The notes under the pieces: generated by a model
What the model was told of the DNA's origin: nothing
Seen by the model: only the letters and a program-made list of their open reading frames with translations
Database searches by the model: none
NCBI GenBank assembly: GCA_009837445.1
Contig: VXTM01000010.1
Span: forward strand, 1 to 64,000
Length of the DNA: 64,000 nt
Source: Acidimicrobiaceae bacterium
Lineage (GTDB): Bacteria > Actinomycetota > Acidimicrobiia > Acidimicrobiales > Aldehydirespiratoraceae
Reading direction: 5' to 3'
Program-made: the position numbers and the translations under genes
Shown: one piece after another, positions 15,894-24,991 of the stretch
Numbering within the stretch: the stretch's first letter is position 1
Layout: each line of letters opens with the position of its first letter

Positions 15894-18158
15894 GTGGATA
15901 GAACCGAATCCTTCCCGCGTCGCCAGGCCCGCACCCGGCGCTTCACCCTGGGCGAGCCCCGGGACTTCCGGGTGTCTGACGACGGCTCCCGGGTGACGTT
16001 CCTGCGCTCATCGGGCCCCGTCGACCCGGCCAACTCGCTATGGGTGCTCGATGTGGTCTCAGGGGTCGAGCGCTTGGTGGCCGATCCCGGCCGGGGTGCT
16101 GCGCACGACGGGGGCGACGTGCCCGCGGCTGAAAGAGCCCGGCGCGAGCGGGTGCGTGAGACCGCCTCCGGCATCGTCTCGTACGACGCCGACGAGGCGC
16201 TGACTGCGGCGGTGTTCGCCCTGGAGGGGCGCCTGTGGCGGGTGAGCCTCGTCGAGGGCGGCCCGCCCGAGCCGCTGGCTGCATCGCCGGGCGCGTTCGA
16301 TCCCCGGCTGTCGCCCGACGGTGTGCTCGTGGCCTACGTGGCCGGGTCGAGCCTGCGAGTAACCGGCGACGCCGCCGGCGACCGGGCTGTCGCCGGGGAG
16401 CCCGGCGAGACGGTGACCTGGGGTTCGGCCGAGTTCGTGGCGGCCGAGGAGATGGGCCGCACCCGGGGGCACTGGTGGTCGCCCGACAGCCGGCGCCTGC
16501 TGGCCGCCCGGGTGGACACGTCGCCGGTGCCGAGCTGGTGGATCGCCGACCCGGCGTCGCCCGACGCCGAGCCCGTCGGGGTCCGCTACCCGGCCGCCGG
16601 CGCGTCCAACGCCGAGGTGCAGCTCGCCGTGTTCGAGGCCGACGCGGGTTCCGGTGCGGGTGTCAGCGATGCCGGTTCCGGTCGCGGCCGGGTGGACGTG
16701 GCCTGGGACGAGAGCGGTTGGGAGTACCTGGCCGGGGTGCGATGGAGCGACGACGGGCTGCTGCTCACCGTCCAGAGCCGTGACCAGCGAACCCTTGGCG
16801 TGCTGCAGGCCGACCCGGACACCGGGGCCTGCCGGCTGCTGCGCAGTGTCACTGACGAGGCCTGGGTTGATCTCGTCCCGGGCGTGCCGAGGCTGGCCGG
16901 TTCCAGGCTGGTCACGGTCGAGAACCGGGAAGCGGATGGTTCTCCTGTCAGAAATCCACCGCAGAGGTGGAAATCTGACAGTAGTTCGGCGCGGACGGCG
17001 GATCAGGTAGCGGCCCGAAGTCTGTGCGTGGACGGCGAGGCCCTCACACCGGAAGACATGCAGGTCCGGGCCGTTCACCACGCCGACGAAGCGGGCGTGG
17101 TCGTCACCGCTTCGGTCGACCCGGCCGAGGTCCATGCCGCTCGGGTCGGGTGGGACGGCACCGTCGAGCGGCTCACCTCCGGGCCGGGGGTGCACGGCGT
17201 GGCCATGAGCGGCGACACAGCCGTCCACATCAGCCGCTCGATGGACCGGCCCGGGCGCCGGTGCGCGGTGCGGTCGGCGCGGCGGAAGGGGCCGGACCTG
17301 CTGATCCAGTCCCATGCAGCGGAGCCCGGCCTGGAGCTGAACGTCGAGATCCTCGAACTCGGACCGCGCCGGCTCGTCTCGGCCCTCGTCCTGCCAGCCG
17401 GGCAAGTCCGCGACGGCGACGCGCCGCTGCCGGTGCTGCTGGACCCTTACGGCGGGCCCCACGCCCAGCGGGTGCAGCGGGCCGAGGCGCTGTTCCACAC
17501 CTCGCAATGGTTCGCCGACCAGGGCTTCGCGGTGCTGGTGGTGGACGGCCGGGGCACGCCGGGCCGGGGTCCGGCCTTCGAGCGGGCCGTGCGGGGCGAT
17601 CTGGCCGGGCCCGTGCTCGAGGACCAGGTCGACGCCTTGAGGGCCGCGGCCGTCATCGAGCCGCGCCTGGACCTGTCGAGGGTGGCCATCCGGGGCTGGT
17701 CCTTCGGTGGGTACCTGGCCGCGCTGGCCGTGCTGCGCCGCCCCGATGTGTTCTCAGTTGCCATCGCCGGGGCGCCGGTTACCGACTGGCGGCTCTACGA
17801 CACCCACTACACCGAGCGCTATCTCGGCCATCCCGCCGAAGAGCCCGGCAACTACGAGCGCACCGACCTGACCCCGCTCGCCTCCGGGCTGGAGCGGCCG
17901 CTGATGCTCATCCACGGCCTGGCCGACGACAACGTGGTGGCGGCCCACACCCTGCGACTGTCACAGGCCCTCACCGAGGCCGGACGGCCCCACACCGTGC
18001 TGCCGCTGAGCGGAGTGACTCACATGACCCCCCAGGAGGAGGTGGCCGAGAACCTGCTGCTCATCCAGCTTCGCTTCCTGCAGGACGCCCTGGGAATGCC
18101 AGTATTGGCGCCCCGAGAGCAGCCGCCGCGAGACAATGAGGGAGCAGCCGGTGAGTGA
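15894..18158 (+). CDS. Prolyl oligopeptidase-family serine peptidase (dipeptidyl peptidase IV type, S9B)
   Basis: A beta-propeller plus alpha/beta-hydrolase peptidase that removes N-terminal dipeptides. With GTG 15894 as start (754 residues; an in-frame TTG at 15858 is the alternative), the catalytic triad is S603 (GWSFGGY), D678 (GLADDNVV) and H710 (GVTHMTP). The DPP-IV double glutamate that binds the substrate amino terminus is E185-E186 in VAAEEMGRTRGHWWSPD, placing it in S9B. No signal peptide is seen, so it is probably cytoplasmic. The propeller is interrupted near residues 351-363 by residues encoded by a palindromic DNA element. Confidence 0.88.
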   Translation: MDRTESFPRRQARTRRFTLGEPRDFRVSDDGSRVTFLRSSGPVDPANSLWVLDVVSGVERLVADPGRGAAHDGGDVPAAERARRERVRETASGIVSYDADEALTAAVFALEGRLWRVSLVEGGPPEPLAASPGAFDPRLSPDGVLVAYVAGSSLRVTGDAAGDRAVAGEPGETVTWGSAEFVAAEEMGRTRGHWWSPDSRRLLAARVDTSPVPSWWIADPASPDAEPVGVRYPAAGASNAEVQLAVFEADAGSGAGVSDAGSGRGRVDVAWDESGWEYLAGVRWSDDGLLLTVQSRDQRTLGVLQADPDTGACRLLRSVTDEAWVDLVPGVPRLAGSRLVTVENREADGSPVRNPPQRWKSDSSSARTADQVAARSLCVDGEALTPEDMQVRAVHHADEAGVVVTASVDPAEVHAARVGWDGTVERLTSGPGVHGVAMSGDTAVHISRSMDRPGRRCAVRSARRKGPDLLIQSHAAEPGLELNVEILELGPRRLVSALVLPAGQVRDGDAPLPVLLDPYGGPHAQRVQRAEALFHTSQWFADQGFAVLVVDGRGTPGRGPAFERAVRGDLAGPVLEDQVDALRAAAVIEPRLDLSRVAIRGWSFGGYLAALAVLRRPDVFSVAIAGAPVTDWRLYDTHYTERYLGHPAEEPGNYERTDLTPLASGLERPLMLIHGLADDNVVAAHTLRLSQALTEAGRPHTVLPLSGVTHMTPQEEVAENLLLIQLRFLQDALGMPVLAPREQPPRDNEGAAGE
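16945..16981. repeat. Palindromic element inside the dipeptidyl peptidase gene
   Basis: CTGTCAG (16945-16951) and TCCACC (16955-16960) are mirrored by GGTGGA (16966-16971) and CTGACAG (16975-16981), with a 5-nt loop and one 3-nt internal mismatch (AAA opposite AAT). The element is in frame and encodes residues around SPVRNPPQRWKSDSS, polar and unlike the surrounding propeller sequence. It looks like a small mobile palindrome inserted into coding DNA; I noticed no second copy in this window. Confidence 0.55.
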
Positions 18159-19368
18159 CACGCAGCCCGAGACGACCGCGGGAGCCGAGGCCGCGGTGGT
18201 GGCCGACCTACGCCGCGAGCGGCTGATGGACGGCCGGGCCTGGGACGACTTCTGCGACACGCTCAAGGCCGCGGGCCGCATCGTGGTGCGCGAGACCCCC
18301 GACGGTGACCCCCAGGACCGGGTGGAGGGGTTCCGTTACGTCACCCGGGTGATGATGATGGCCTCGGGCCGGGCCGTTGAGCGCCGGCTCCCCGGTACGC
18401 GGGCCCGGCCCATCAGGCTGGTCCCGCCGCCGCTTAGGGGCGGGATAGGGGTGCAGTCGCCAAACCAGGACCACATCGTGCAGCCGGTCGACGCCCGCTA
18501 CCGCTACCGGGTCACCGGCACCCTTGGCAGCGCCTACACCCACCTGTCGTCGTGGAGCCCGCCCATCCCCGGCGACGTCGGCGCCTTCAGTGTCGGTCTC
18601 GGAGCCGAGGACCACCTGCCCGGCTTCAACCCGAACATGGCGCTCACCCCCCACAGCTTCGTGCTCGCCGAGTTGGCCGCCGCCGACGGAACGGTGGACT
18701 TCGTCATGTCGGTGGATGACCCCGGCCCCGACGAGGTGTGGTTCCCGATGACCGCCCAGACCCGCGAGCTCATGGGACGGGTGGTCTACGAGGACCGCAG
18801 CTCCCAGTCGCCGCCCCGTCTTGAGATCCGGTGCCTCGACGAGCATCCCCGACCGGCCACGCCGGAGCCCGACGACATGGCCGCCCGCCTGGCGGTCGCG
18901 GGCCAGTTGGTGCTGGGAATGCTCAGCGACTACGGCGGATGGACCCGCGACCTGCTCACCCGCGAGAACCAGCTCGAGTACACCAAGGAATGGTACGAGC
19001 GCATCGGCGGGTCGCCCGACGACCGCCACTTCGAGTTCGGCTACTGGCGGCTTCAGCCCGGCACCGCGCTGGTGGTGGAGTTCGCCGAGCCCCGCTGCCA
19101 GCACTGGAACTTCCAGCTGTGCAATCACTGGATGGAGAACCTGGCCGACTACTTCCGGGGCCGGGGCTACGTGGACAGCGAGAACGCAGCCCGCGAGCCC
19201 GGCGGGCGGGTGCGCATCGTGGTGGCCGAGACCGACCCGGGCGTCGCCAACTGGATCGATCCCGGCGACCGGGACCACGGCGTGATGGGTCTGCGTTTCG
19301 TTCAGCCGGCGACCACCCCCGAGGTGTCAAGCCGCCTGGTCCCGATCGAAAGTCTGGCCGGGGCCTGA
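18151..19368 (+). CDS. DUF1214-like domain protein of unknown function
   Basis: A 405-residue soluble protein. The C-terminal third contains HWNFQLCNHWMENLADY, a run with DSENAA and a Gly-Arg-rich strand, and VVAETDPGVANWIDPGDR, resembling DUF1214/DUF1254-type proteins often encoded in actinobacterial catabolic regions. GTG 18151 is chosen because GAGGGAG (18138-18144) sits 6 nt before it; ATG 18136 lies inside that ribosome site. It overlaps the peptidase gene end by 8 nt. Biochemical role unknown; I see no catalytic motif I can name. Confidence 0.7.
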   Translation: MSDTQPETTAGAEAAVVADLRRERLMDGRAWDDFCDTLKAAGRIVVRETPDGDPQDRVEGFRYVTRVMMMASGRAVERRLPGTRARPIRLVPPPLRGGIGVQSPNQDHIVQPVDARYRYRVTGTLGSAYTHLSSWSPPIPGDVGAFSVGLGAEDHLPGFNPNMALTPHSFVLAELAAADGTVDFVMSVDDPGPDEVWFPMTAQTRELMGRVVYEDRSSQSPPRLEIRCLDEHPRPATPEPDDMAARLAVAGQLVLGMLSDYGGWTRDLLTRENQLEYTKEWYERIGGSPDDRHFEFGYWRLQPGTALVVEFAEPRCQHWNFQLCNHWMENLADYFRGRGYVDSENAAREPGGRVRIVVAETDPGVANWIDPGDRDHGVMGLRFVQPATTPEVSSRLVPIESLAGA

Positions 19369-19506
19369 GCGGCAGACCGGACCCGTCCGGACCTGCGTGA
19401 ATCTATGATCAACGTCGTTCGGGTTGTGCTCGCGTCGATAGTGCGCGAACATGGTCGGTGGCGTCTTCCTTGACCGAGGCCGCGTGGGCATTCGGTCACC
19501 TAGCGG

Positions 19507-19551
19507 GGCGGTGGTGCGCACTACCGGGGGGAGGAGGTGCGCACCACCGCC
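19507..19551. terminator. Perfect 15-bp inverted repeat between convergent genes
   Basis: GGCGGTGGTGCGCAC (19507-19521) and its exact reverse complement (19537-19551) flank a 15-nt loop. It lies in the 253-bp gap between the convergent DUF1214-like and LLM genes, where a bidirectional terminator is expected. There is no T-tract on either side. The perfect symmetry could alternatively make it a protein-binding site. The remainder of the gap (19369-19506, 19552-19621) shows nothing I recognise. Confidence 0.6.
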
Positions 19552-19621
19552 ACCGCACGCGGCGGTCCGCATGAGCCTGTCGCCGATCTTGAGCCCTGAG
19601 CGCGATGGCTGCAGCGACTTC

Positions 19622-20611
19622 CTACAGGCGCCGCCAGCACTCGTCGAACGCATTGATGGTGGCCATCCGGTCGTCCCCCAAGGGCAAGATGTTGATGGAG
19701 TCCACGCCCACCTGCTGCAGTTCAGCGAGTTGAGCCGTTACCCGGTCCCGATTGCCGGCTACGGCCATTCTCTGAACGAAGCTCACCGGCAACAATGAGG
19801 CGGCTTGCGCGGCCTCCTGGAACTCGCCCCCGCTGTAGGACTCACGGACCGCTCTCGTGATCTCGGGATCGAGCCCGACGAGATCACAGTAGATCGGCGC
19901 GGTCTGCGGGAACCAGGCGGCAATCGAGCGGGCTCCGGCGATGGCGGCCGGTTCGTCCTCGTCGATCACGCCGTAGACGAAGATCGCGATGTGCGGACGA
20001 GGTCTCCCTGCCCTGCTCGCGCCCTCGTCGACGCGGTCGAGCGCCCACCGGACCACAGCGGGGTCGAGGCCGCACAACAGGATCACCCCGTCGGCCACCG
20101 CGCCGGCAAGTTCGAGGGTGCGGGGCCCACTGGCTGAGACGAACACGGGCAGATCGGCCCTGGCGTCAAACCTCAGATGAGCATCGACCAGGCGAAACCC
20201 GGGTTCGTCGGCAGTCACGGATTCTCCGGCCAACAGCCTGCGGATCGCGGCGATGGCCGCCTCCAGTTCCGCAAGCCTGGCGGGCTTGGCCCCCAACGCC
20301 ATCAAGGGTCGATCTCCCGCTCCGATGCCCAGGACGGCACGGTCGCCTGCGATCTCGGCGAGCGTCGCCGCCGCTACCGCGGTCAGCGCGGGATGGCGGG
20401 TCACGGGGTTGGTGACCGCAGTCCCCAGTCTGAGTTGAGTGGTTGCTCTCGCAGCGAGGGCGAGGAGTTGGTACGGGTCGCGGGCGTGCAGCGATGACTC
20501 GGTCAGCCACAGGTTGTCGAATCCGGTCGCTTCGATGTGCCTCGCCATGTCGAGAAACTCATCGACTCCGTCGACACCCTGTAGGACTACTCCTCGCCGG
20601 ATGCTCGTCAT
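19622..20611 (-). CDS. LLM class (F420-dependent-type) oxidoreductase
   Basis: A 329-residue luciferase-like barrel protein. Characteristic segments are ARHIEATGFDNLWLTES, LRLGTAVTNPVTRHP and GDRAVLGIGAGDRPL, closest in style to methylene-tetrahydromethanopterin-reductase-like LLM enzymes. Final gene of the six-gene B12 mutase operon: its ATG at 20611 overlaps the CaiB-like stop by 4 nt. It may oxidise or reduce a pathway intermediate. F420 use is inferred from the lineage, not shown by sequence. Confidence 0.87.
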   Translation of the reverse strand: MTSIRRGVVLQGVDGVDEFLDMARHIEATGFDNLWLTESSLHARDPYQLLALAARATTQLRLGTAVTNPVTRHPALTAVAAATLAEIAGDRAVLGIGAGDRPLMALGAKPARLAELEAAIAAIRRLLAGESVTADEPGFRLVDAHLRFDARADLPVFVSASGPRTLELAGAVADGVILLCGLDPAVVRWALDRVDEGASRAGRPRPHIAIFVYGVIDEDEPAAIAGARSIAAWFPQTAPIYCDLVGLDPEITRAVRESYSGGEFQEAAQAASLLPVSFVQRMAVAGNRDRVTAQLAELQQVGVDSINILPLGDDRMATINAFDECWRRL

Positions 20612-21789
20612 GAGTGCGTCAGCCGATCCACGAGGTCGGATGGCACGCCGAACTCATCGAGCACCCCGCGGGTGTGCGCACCGAGCTCGGGGGGTCCGTC
20701 GAGGCGCGGTCGCTCCCCGTCGATGCGGAACGGTGGGTCCATCGCAGCGACGACGCTATCGCCGCCGTCGCTCGGTCTCCGCAAGATGTCGAGCGCCTCG
20801 ACCTGGGGGGACCCGAGGGCACGGAGGAGTGAGCGGACCTGACCGGCTGGGATCCCGGCTGCATCGAAGCGGTCGAGCCAGGCGGCGGCGTCGTCGGAGG
20901 CGAGTACGGCGTTGATCGTGGCGGTCAGCTCGTCCCGGTGCGAGACGCGAGCCGCATTGTCGACGAAGCGGGGATCAGAGAGCAGATCGGGCCGGCCGAG
21001 AACATCGCACAGGGTCTCCCAGAGTTGTTCGTTGCCTGCGCCGGCGAGGACCACGTCTCCGTCGCGGGCGGTGAATGCTCCGTAGGGTGCGAACGTGGGG
21101 GAGTGGCTGCCGAGCAGCGAGGGGCTGCTCCCGGCACTCACGGCGTCGCTGGCGATGGTTGTGAACGACGCCATGGCGAATTCCAGCAGAGACGAGCAGA
21201 CCTGGCTGCCGACCCCGGTCTCCTGCCGCGCCAGATGAGCCGCGAGGAGGGCGGCGACCGTCACGAGACCGGCGCCGATGTCCAGCATCGGCGCCCCGAC
21301 CTTCACGCTGCCCGACTCCGCGGAGCCGGTTACCGACATGAGGCCGCTCTCGGCTTGGACGATGAGGTCGAAACCACCCCGCGTCGCGTCGGGCCCGAGG
21401 TCGCCGAACGCCGAGATCGAAGCGTGGATCAGCCATGGGTGCCGCTGATGCACCGAGTCGTAGTCGAGGCCGTAGCGAGCCATGGATCCTGGCCGGGCGT
21501 TGTAGACCAGGAAGTCGGAGCCCGCGAGCAAGTGCTCCAGGGCCTGGGCACCGTCCGGCTGGCGGAAGTCCAACAGGACGCTCTCCTTGCCGCGGTTGAC
21601 CGATGCGAACAGGTTGGATCCGTCACCAGTGTCGGCCAGCCCCTGACCCCGGTAGGGGTCGCCGCCGGGGGGCGGCTCGATCTTGAGGACTCGGGCGCCC
21701 AGGCCGGCGAGGATCATCGTCATGTAGGACCCAGCCACGTACCGGGTCAGGTCCACGACCGTGGTGCCCGCCAGCGGTTCAGCTACCAC
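20608..21789 (-). CDS. CaiB/BaiF family (class III) CoA-transferase
   Basis: A 393-residue class III CoA-transferase, which moves CoA between carboxylic acids through an aspartyl-CoA intermediate. The catalytic aspartate is D170 in GAPMLDIGAG. The N-terminal nucleotide-like fold carries DLTRYVAGSYMTMILAGLGA and VLKIEPPPGGDPYR, typical of the family. It overlaps the mutase stop by 7 bp and the LLM start by 4 bp. In this operon it would make or recover the CoA ester that the B12 mutase rearranges. Confidence 0.9.
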   Translation of the reverse strand: MVAEPLAGTTVVDLTRYVAGSYMTMILAGLGARVLKIEPPPGGDPYRGQGLADTGDGSNLFASVNRGKESVLLDFRQPDGAQALEHLLAGSDFLVYNARPGSMARYGLDYDSVHQRHPWLIHASISAFGDLGPDATRGGFDLIVQAESGLMSVTGSAESGSVKVGAPMLDIGAGLVTVAALLAAHLARQETGVGSQVCSSLLEFAMASFTTIASDAVSAGSSPSLLGSHSPTFAPYGAFTARDGDVVLAGAGNEQLWETLCDVLGRPDLLSDPRFVDNAARVSHRDELTATINAVLASDDAAAWLDRFDAAGIPAGQVRSLLRALGSPQVEALDILRRPSDGGDSVVAAMDPPFRIDGERPRLDGPPELGAHTRGVLDEFGVPSDLVDRLTHS

Positions 21790-23378
21790 AGCGACGGCTC
21801 GCGATGCGTCCCGAACGCCTTCCGGAAGACATCGGACAACTCGCCGAGAGTGGCCCCGCGGCGTGCAGCTTCGATCAGAGGCTCCATCACGTTCTGGCCC
21901 GACATCGCTGCACGCGACAACGCTGCCAATGCGTCCGAGACGTCGTCACGGCCCGCGAGGTGCCGGTCCAGCCGGGCCAGCTGGCGGTCACGGGCCATCT
22001 CGTCGAGTTCAAAGAGCCGCAGTTCGGTCGCCTCCGCCTCCTCGACGTGGGCGTTGACACCGACTTTCACTGCGGTCAGGTTCGCCACCGCCATTTCGGA
22101 GCGGTATGCGCTCTCTGCAATCCAGCGCTGGGGCACGCCTGCCTCGATCGCCGCAACGGCGCCCCCCAGCCCGTCAATCACACCGATGAGCTCGGTGGCT
22201 CTGGCTTCGAGCTCATCGGTCAGGGCCTCGACGAAGTAGGACCCTGCCAAGGGGTCCACCGTGTCCGCTACACCGGTCTCGTGGGCGACGATCTGCTGGG
22301 TCCGGAGCGCCAGCGTGACCGCTTCGTCGGTCGGGATGGCCATCGCCTCGTCGTAGCCCATCACATGGATCGACTGGGCGCCTCCGAGGACCGCCCCGAG
22401 GCACTGGATCGTGGATCTCACAACATTGTTGAGAGGCTGCTGGGCGGTGAGCGTTGCTCCCGAGCAGCCCGAGAAGAACCGGAGCCGCATCGCTTCCGGG
22501 TTGGTCGCGCCGAACCGGTCGCGGGCGACCTGTGCCCAGAGACGGCGGGCGGCGCGGAGCTTCGCAACCTCTTCGAATATTTCGAGGGTCGTTGCGAAAT
22601 GGAACGAGAATCGCGGCGCGAACGCGTCGAACGACAGCCCCCGATCCACCAGCAGCTCGGCGTACGCGATCGCGTCGCTCATCGTGAAGGCAAGTTCCTG
22701 GACTGTATTGCACCCGGCCTCCCGGGCGTGATAGCCCGTGATCGAGATCGGGTTGAAACGCGGGACTTCGGAGGTGCAGAACTCCACGACGTCGCCCACC
22801 AGCCGCATCGACGGCTCCGGCGGGAAGATGAAGGTCTTGCGGGCCACGAACTCCTTGAGGATGTCGTTCTGCAGGGTGCCGGCCAGTTGCGACCTGTCGG
22901 CGCCCTGGCGCTCGGCCGCGACGAGATAGAAGGCGAGGATGATGGGCGCGGTCGCGTTGATGGTGAAGTTCACCGACAGGTCGCCGAGGGGGAGTCCCTC
23001 GAACAGTTCCGCCATGTCATCGGCGGTATCGATGGCAACACCGACCCGTCCGACCTCCGCCTTCGCGGCGGGAGCGGATGAGTCGAGCCCCAGCTGGGTG
23101 GGAAGGTCGAAAGCCACCGAGAGCGCCGTCTGGCCCTGATCGAGGAGGTAGTGGAATCTCCGGTTCGTGTCCTCGGCCGATCCGTATCCGGCGTACTGGC
23201 GCATCGTCCATAGGCGCTGGCGGTACATCTCGGCGTAGGGGCCGCGGGTGAAGGGCGGCTGTCCCGGAGCACCGATCCGCTCATCGAGGTCTGCCGGGTC
23301 GCCGAGATCGGCCGCCGTGTAGAGCCGGGCGATGGGGATTCCCGAAGCGGTTGTCGGATCCTGGGCGGTCTCGCTCAT
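21783..23378 (-). CDS. B12-dependent acyl-CoA mutase, large (catalytic) subunit
   Basis: A 531-residue TIM-barrel subunit of the methylmalonyl-CoA mutase family, without the B12-binding domain, which is the separate next-upstream gene. Using an offset of 27 to Propionibacterium numbering, the substrate-selecting residues are Y62 (Tyr89) in RQYAGYG and R180 (Arg207) in KEFVARKT, with H217 equivalent to His244. Isobutyryl- and 2-hydroxyisobutyryl-CoA mutases have Phe or Ile and Gln at the first two sites. A substrate with a free carboxylate, such as methylmalonyl- or ethylmalonyl-CoA, is therefore favoured. No epimerase or MeaB chaperone gene is adjacent. Confidence 0.9.
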   Translation of the reverse strand: MSETAQDPTTASGIPIARLYTAADLGDPADLDERIGAPGQPPFTRGPYAEMYRQRLWTMRQYAGYGSAEDTNRRFHYLLDQGQTALSVAFDLPTQLGLDSSAPAAKAEVGRVGVAIDTADDMAELFEGLPLGDLSVNFTINATAPIILAFYLVAAERQGADRSQLAGTLQNDILKEFVARKTFIFPPEPSMRLVGDVVEFCTSEVPRFNPISITGYHAREAGCNTVQELAFTMSDAIAYAELLVDRGLSFDAFAPRFSFHFATTLEIFEEVAKLRAARRLWAQVARDRFGATNPEAMRLRFFSGCSGATLTAQQPLNNVVRSTIQCLGAVLGGAQSIHVMGYDEAMAIPTDEAVTLALRTQQIVAHETGVADTVDPLAGSYFVEALTDELEARATELIGVIDGLGGAVAAIEAGVPQRWIAESAYRSEMAVANLTAVKVGVNAHVEEAEATELRLFELDEMARDRQLARLDRHLAGRDDVSDALAALSRAAMSGQNVMEPLIEAARRGATLGELSDVFRKAFGTHREPSLW

Positions 23379-23788
23379 GGCCCCTCCTGCCGGTTGTCGG
23401 CCAGAGCGGTGATGCGCTTCACGACGTCGGCGATGGCCGTGCCAGCCGGAAAGACTTCGTCGACGCCGATCTCGAGCAGGCGGGCGACATCGCGGGGCGG
23501 CACGATCCCGCCCACGACCACCGGCACGTGCTCGAGGCGGTGGAGGGAGCGTTCCGCGATCAGATCGGAGGCGATCGGGAGATGCGCCCCGGAGAGGATC
23601 GAGGCCCCGATCACGTCGACGTCTTCCTCCAGTGCCACCGTCATCATCTCGGTCGGGGTGGATCGAAGGCCGAGATAGATGACTTCACAGCCGGCGTCGC
23701 GGAGAGCGAACGACACGACCTTCGCCCCACGATCGTGGCCGTCGAGACCTGGCTTCGCGATCAGGATGCGTCGCCGGCGGGTAGTCAC
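23375..23788 (-). CDS. B12-binding small subunit of the acyl-CoA mutase
   Basis: A 137-residue cobalamin-binding Rossmann domain. The signature DxHxxG is D-G-H-D-R-G in AKPGLDGHDRGAKVV, whose histidine replaces the dimethylbenzimidazole ligand of cobalt. SILSGAH and VVVGGIVPP are the nucleotide-tail loops. GTG 23788 overlaps the M20 gene stop as GTGA, and the stop overlaps the mutase ATG as ATGA. Translation of the two mutase subunits is thus coupled, fitting a heteromeric enzyme. Confidence 0.9.
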   Translation of the reverse strand: MTTRRRRILIAKPGLDGHDRGAKVVSFALRDAGCEVIYLGLRSTPTEMMTVALEEDVDVIGASILSGAHLPIASDLIAERSLHRLEHVPVVVGGIVPPRDVARLLEIGVDEVFPAGTAIADVVKRITALADNRQEGP

Positions 23789-24978
23789 TCGGGTGCTGCC
23801 AGGGCCAACGCCGCAAAGACTGCATACACCTGCGTTGCCTCCTTGATGTCGGCCACCGGGAGGTTCTCGTCGGCACAGTACACGGGCTCGCCGCCAGGGC
23901 CGAAGATGACGGTGGGGATGTCCCCGCCGAAGCTCGCGGTATCGCCGAGCCAGCCGGCCGCCATCAGCTCTGGTTCCCGACCACGGACCTGGCGGACGGC
24001 TTCGACCATGGTTTGCACAACAGCCGAGTCTGGATCGGCCAGATACGGTGCCTTCACGTCCACCAGCTCGACCTCGGCGCGGAAGCGCCCGTCGCGGTGC
24101 GTGGCATTGTCGAGACATCGATCAATCTCGGCACGGACGGTCTCGATCGATACGCCGGGCTGGGGCCGGCAGTCGACCCGGATCACGCACTCATCGGGAA
24201 TCATCGACGGGCCCCCCGGAGGGAGTCCGCCATAGACCCGGCCGGGAGCCATCATGGTCTCTGTCCCGAAGCGCGCCGCGACCTCGGGGCTCAGCGCGGG
24301 CTCGAGCCTCGAGGCATCCAGCTCGAGAATGGCCAGTGCCGCCAGCGTGTTGGCGTTGATGGCGTGGTGCTTGTGGCACGTATGGGCGGACCGGCCCTGT
24401 GTGGTGACGTCGAAGTAGTAGCGGCCGCGGTGGCCGAGGAAGATCTCGTTGTCGGACAGTTCGCCCAGCACACACAGATCGGCATGATGGCGCTCGAAGT
24501 ACCGGATACTCCCCGTCTGGTCCCCCATGTGGTCGCTGACCGCTGCCATCGCGAGGGTGCCCCTGAGCGGCAGGTCGCACTCGCGGACGGCCTCGATGGC
24601 GGTGATCTGGCATGCGAGGGCGGCCTTCATGTCCATGATGCCGTGACCGAAGACGCGACCGTCGATGAGGTCGCCCGAGAAGGGTTCGGCTGCGGACCAA
24701 CCGATCGAGACCGGCTTGGTGTCCATGTGGCCGGTCATGACGACGCGGGGACCGTCACCGAAGGAGATCTCGCCGATGGCATTGGGGCGGTCGGGGAGCA
24801 CCGGTTGCAACTCGACGTTGGAGAAGCCGCGGTCGCGCATCGACGCGGCCAGGAAGTCGGCAAGATCCCCCTCGGCACCGAGGATGCTGGGTATGCGACA
24901 GACCTGCCGCGTCAGGTCGATTGCTCGTTGAGTGTCGACGGCTGCAAGAACACGGGCCGCAACCTCTGATGGCTCCAT
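23785..24978 (-). CDS. M20-family amidohydrolase with non-standard metal ligands
   Basis: A 397-residue M20/ArgE-DapE-like protein starting at ATG 24978. The first metal segment is normal (H84-M-D86 in MTGHMDT; D116 in GHGIMDMK; E173 in LGELSD). The usual catalytic Glu-Glu pair is replaced by D149-H150 (AVSDHMGD). The C-terminal metal histidine region reads VYC368ADENLP, with Cys where His is expected. It probably still binds metals in an altered geometry. The M20 protein at 31218 in the same window keeps the canonical set. In this operon it may release an acyl or amino acid moiety before CoA activation. Confidence 0.85.
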   Translation of the reverse strand: MEPSEVAARVLAAVDTQRAIDLTRQVCRIPSILGAEGDLADFLAASMRDRGFSNVELQPVLPDRPNAIGEISFGDGPRVVMTGHMDTKPVSIGWSAAEPFSGDLIDGRVFGHGIMDMKAALACQITAIEAVRECDLPLRGTLAMAAVSDHMGDQTGSIRYFERHHADLCVLGELSDNEIFLGHRGRYYFDVTTQGRSAHTCHKHHAINANTLAALAILELDASRLEPALSPEVAARFGTETMMAPGRVYGGLPPGGPSMIPDECVIRVDCRPQPGVSIETVRAEIDRCLDNATHRDGRFRAEVELVDVKAPYLADPDSAVVQTMVEAVRQVRGREPELMAAGWLGDTASFGGDIPTVIFGPGGEPVYCADENLPVADIKEATQVYAVFAALALAAPE

Positions 24979-24991
24979 CCTGAATCGCTCC

